Source of the DNA: Mariprofundaceae bacterium
GTDB taxonomy: Bacteria > Pseudomonadota > Zetaproteobacteria > Mariprofundales > J009
Length of the DNA: 7,406 nucleotides
NCBI GenBank assembly: GCA_015489095.1
Contig: WFMN01000177.1
Coordinates: 1-7,406, forward strand
Direction of reading: 5' to 3'
A model generated the notes under the pieces. That model worked only from the letters and a program-made list of their open reading frames with translations, was not told the DNA's origin and did no database searches. The position numbers and the translations under genes are program-made. Shown here one piece after another: positions 7,213 through 7,406 of the stretch (positions within the stretch are counted from its first letter, which is position 1; each line of letters begins with the position of its first letter).

Positions 7213-7406
7213 TCACTCCACCAGCGGTAGGTACACCTTGAACCGCGACCCTTTACCCACCTCGCTCTCCACCTCGACCACCCCGTGGTGGGTGGCGATG
7301 GTGCCAAACGCCGACGACAGCCCCAATCCCGCCCCCTCGCCCACCTCCTTGGTGGTGAAAAAGGGCTCGAAGATGCGCGGCAGCACCTCCTCCTCGATCC
7401 CGCAGC
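7213..7406 (-). CDS. Sensor histidine kinase, C-terminal 63 residues (partial, runs off right edge)
   Basis: The frame read leftward from 7404 to the TGA at 7215-7213 gives the end of a HATPase_c ATP-binding domain. It begins CGIEEEVLPR, the tail of the G1 box whose DxG would lie outside the window. The F box IFEPFFTTK follows at fragment residues 11-19. The G2 box GEGAGLGLS is at 22-30, then SAFGTIATHHGVVEVES and a final strand pattern (GSRFKVYLPLVE). The protein ends right after the catalytic domain, so no receiver domain is fused at the C-terminus. Sensor and dimerization domains are outside the window. It faces the response regulator at 6321-6776 across the repeats and may be its partner, which is inference only. 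This frame has no start in the window. Confidence 0.9.
   Translation of the reverse strand, partial: CGIEEEVLPRIFEPFFTTKEVGEGAGLGLSSAFGTIATHHGVVEVESEVGKGSRFKVYLPLVE

Noticed and set aside
6678..7307. Several open frames of 74-114 codons in the repeat region on both strands
   Set aside because: They are translations of the octamer repeats and the palindrome (fragments such as SVPPCLCG, LCLRASVV, WMPDQVRHD), a known source of spurious gene calls.

Overview
The window looks like a chromosomal segment of a high-GC proteobacterium. The ribosomal proteins and EF-G are of ordinary bacterial type. The S7 C-terminus and an intergenic palindrome resemble those seen often in alphaproteobacteria and their deep relatives. 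IleRS carries a zinc-ribbon insert that E. coli IleRS lacks. The exact lineage cannot be settled by eye; a deep alphaproteobacterial or Magnetococcus-like origin is only a guess.

Layout: positions 1-3289, all on the minus strand, hold the classical str operon. In transcription order this is rpsL (S12), rpsG (S7), fusA (EF-G) and the first 40 codons of tuf (EF-Tu), which runs off the left edge. A promoter with a perfect TTGACA -35 box lies just upstream of rpsL. The 170-nt fusA-tuf spacer is packed with five consecutive RNA stem-loops, two of which present the ANGGAN hexaloop typical of CsrA/RsmE binding sites. This is the most interesting signal in the window.

Upstream of rpsL, also on the minus strand, is ileS (isoleucyl-tRNA synthetase, 926 aa from the preferred start). 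Its stop codon sits inside the loop of its own intrinsic terminator. Divergent from ileS, on the plus strand, is a stand-alone receiver-domain response regulator (151 aa) with a cysteine-rich C-terminal tail.

Positions 6777-7212 contain no gene. They hold a nested repeat region built from purine-rich octamers of the CACAGAGG/CACGGAGG type in both orientations, arranged as two tandem units of about 150 bp, plus a separate palindrome of the TGCCGGA-TCCGGCA type. At the right edge, on the minus strand and convergent with the response regulator, is the C-terminal end of a sensor histidine kinase, a plausible but unproven partner of the regulator.

Functionally, most of the window is core translation machinery: decoding-centre proteins S12 and S7, the elongation factors EF-G and EF-Tu, and charging of tRNA-Ile. 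The right-hand 1.1 kb holds two-component signalling genes and intergenic repeats.
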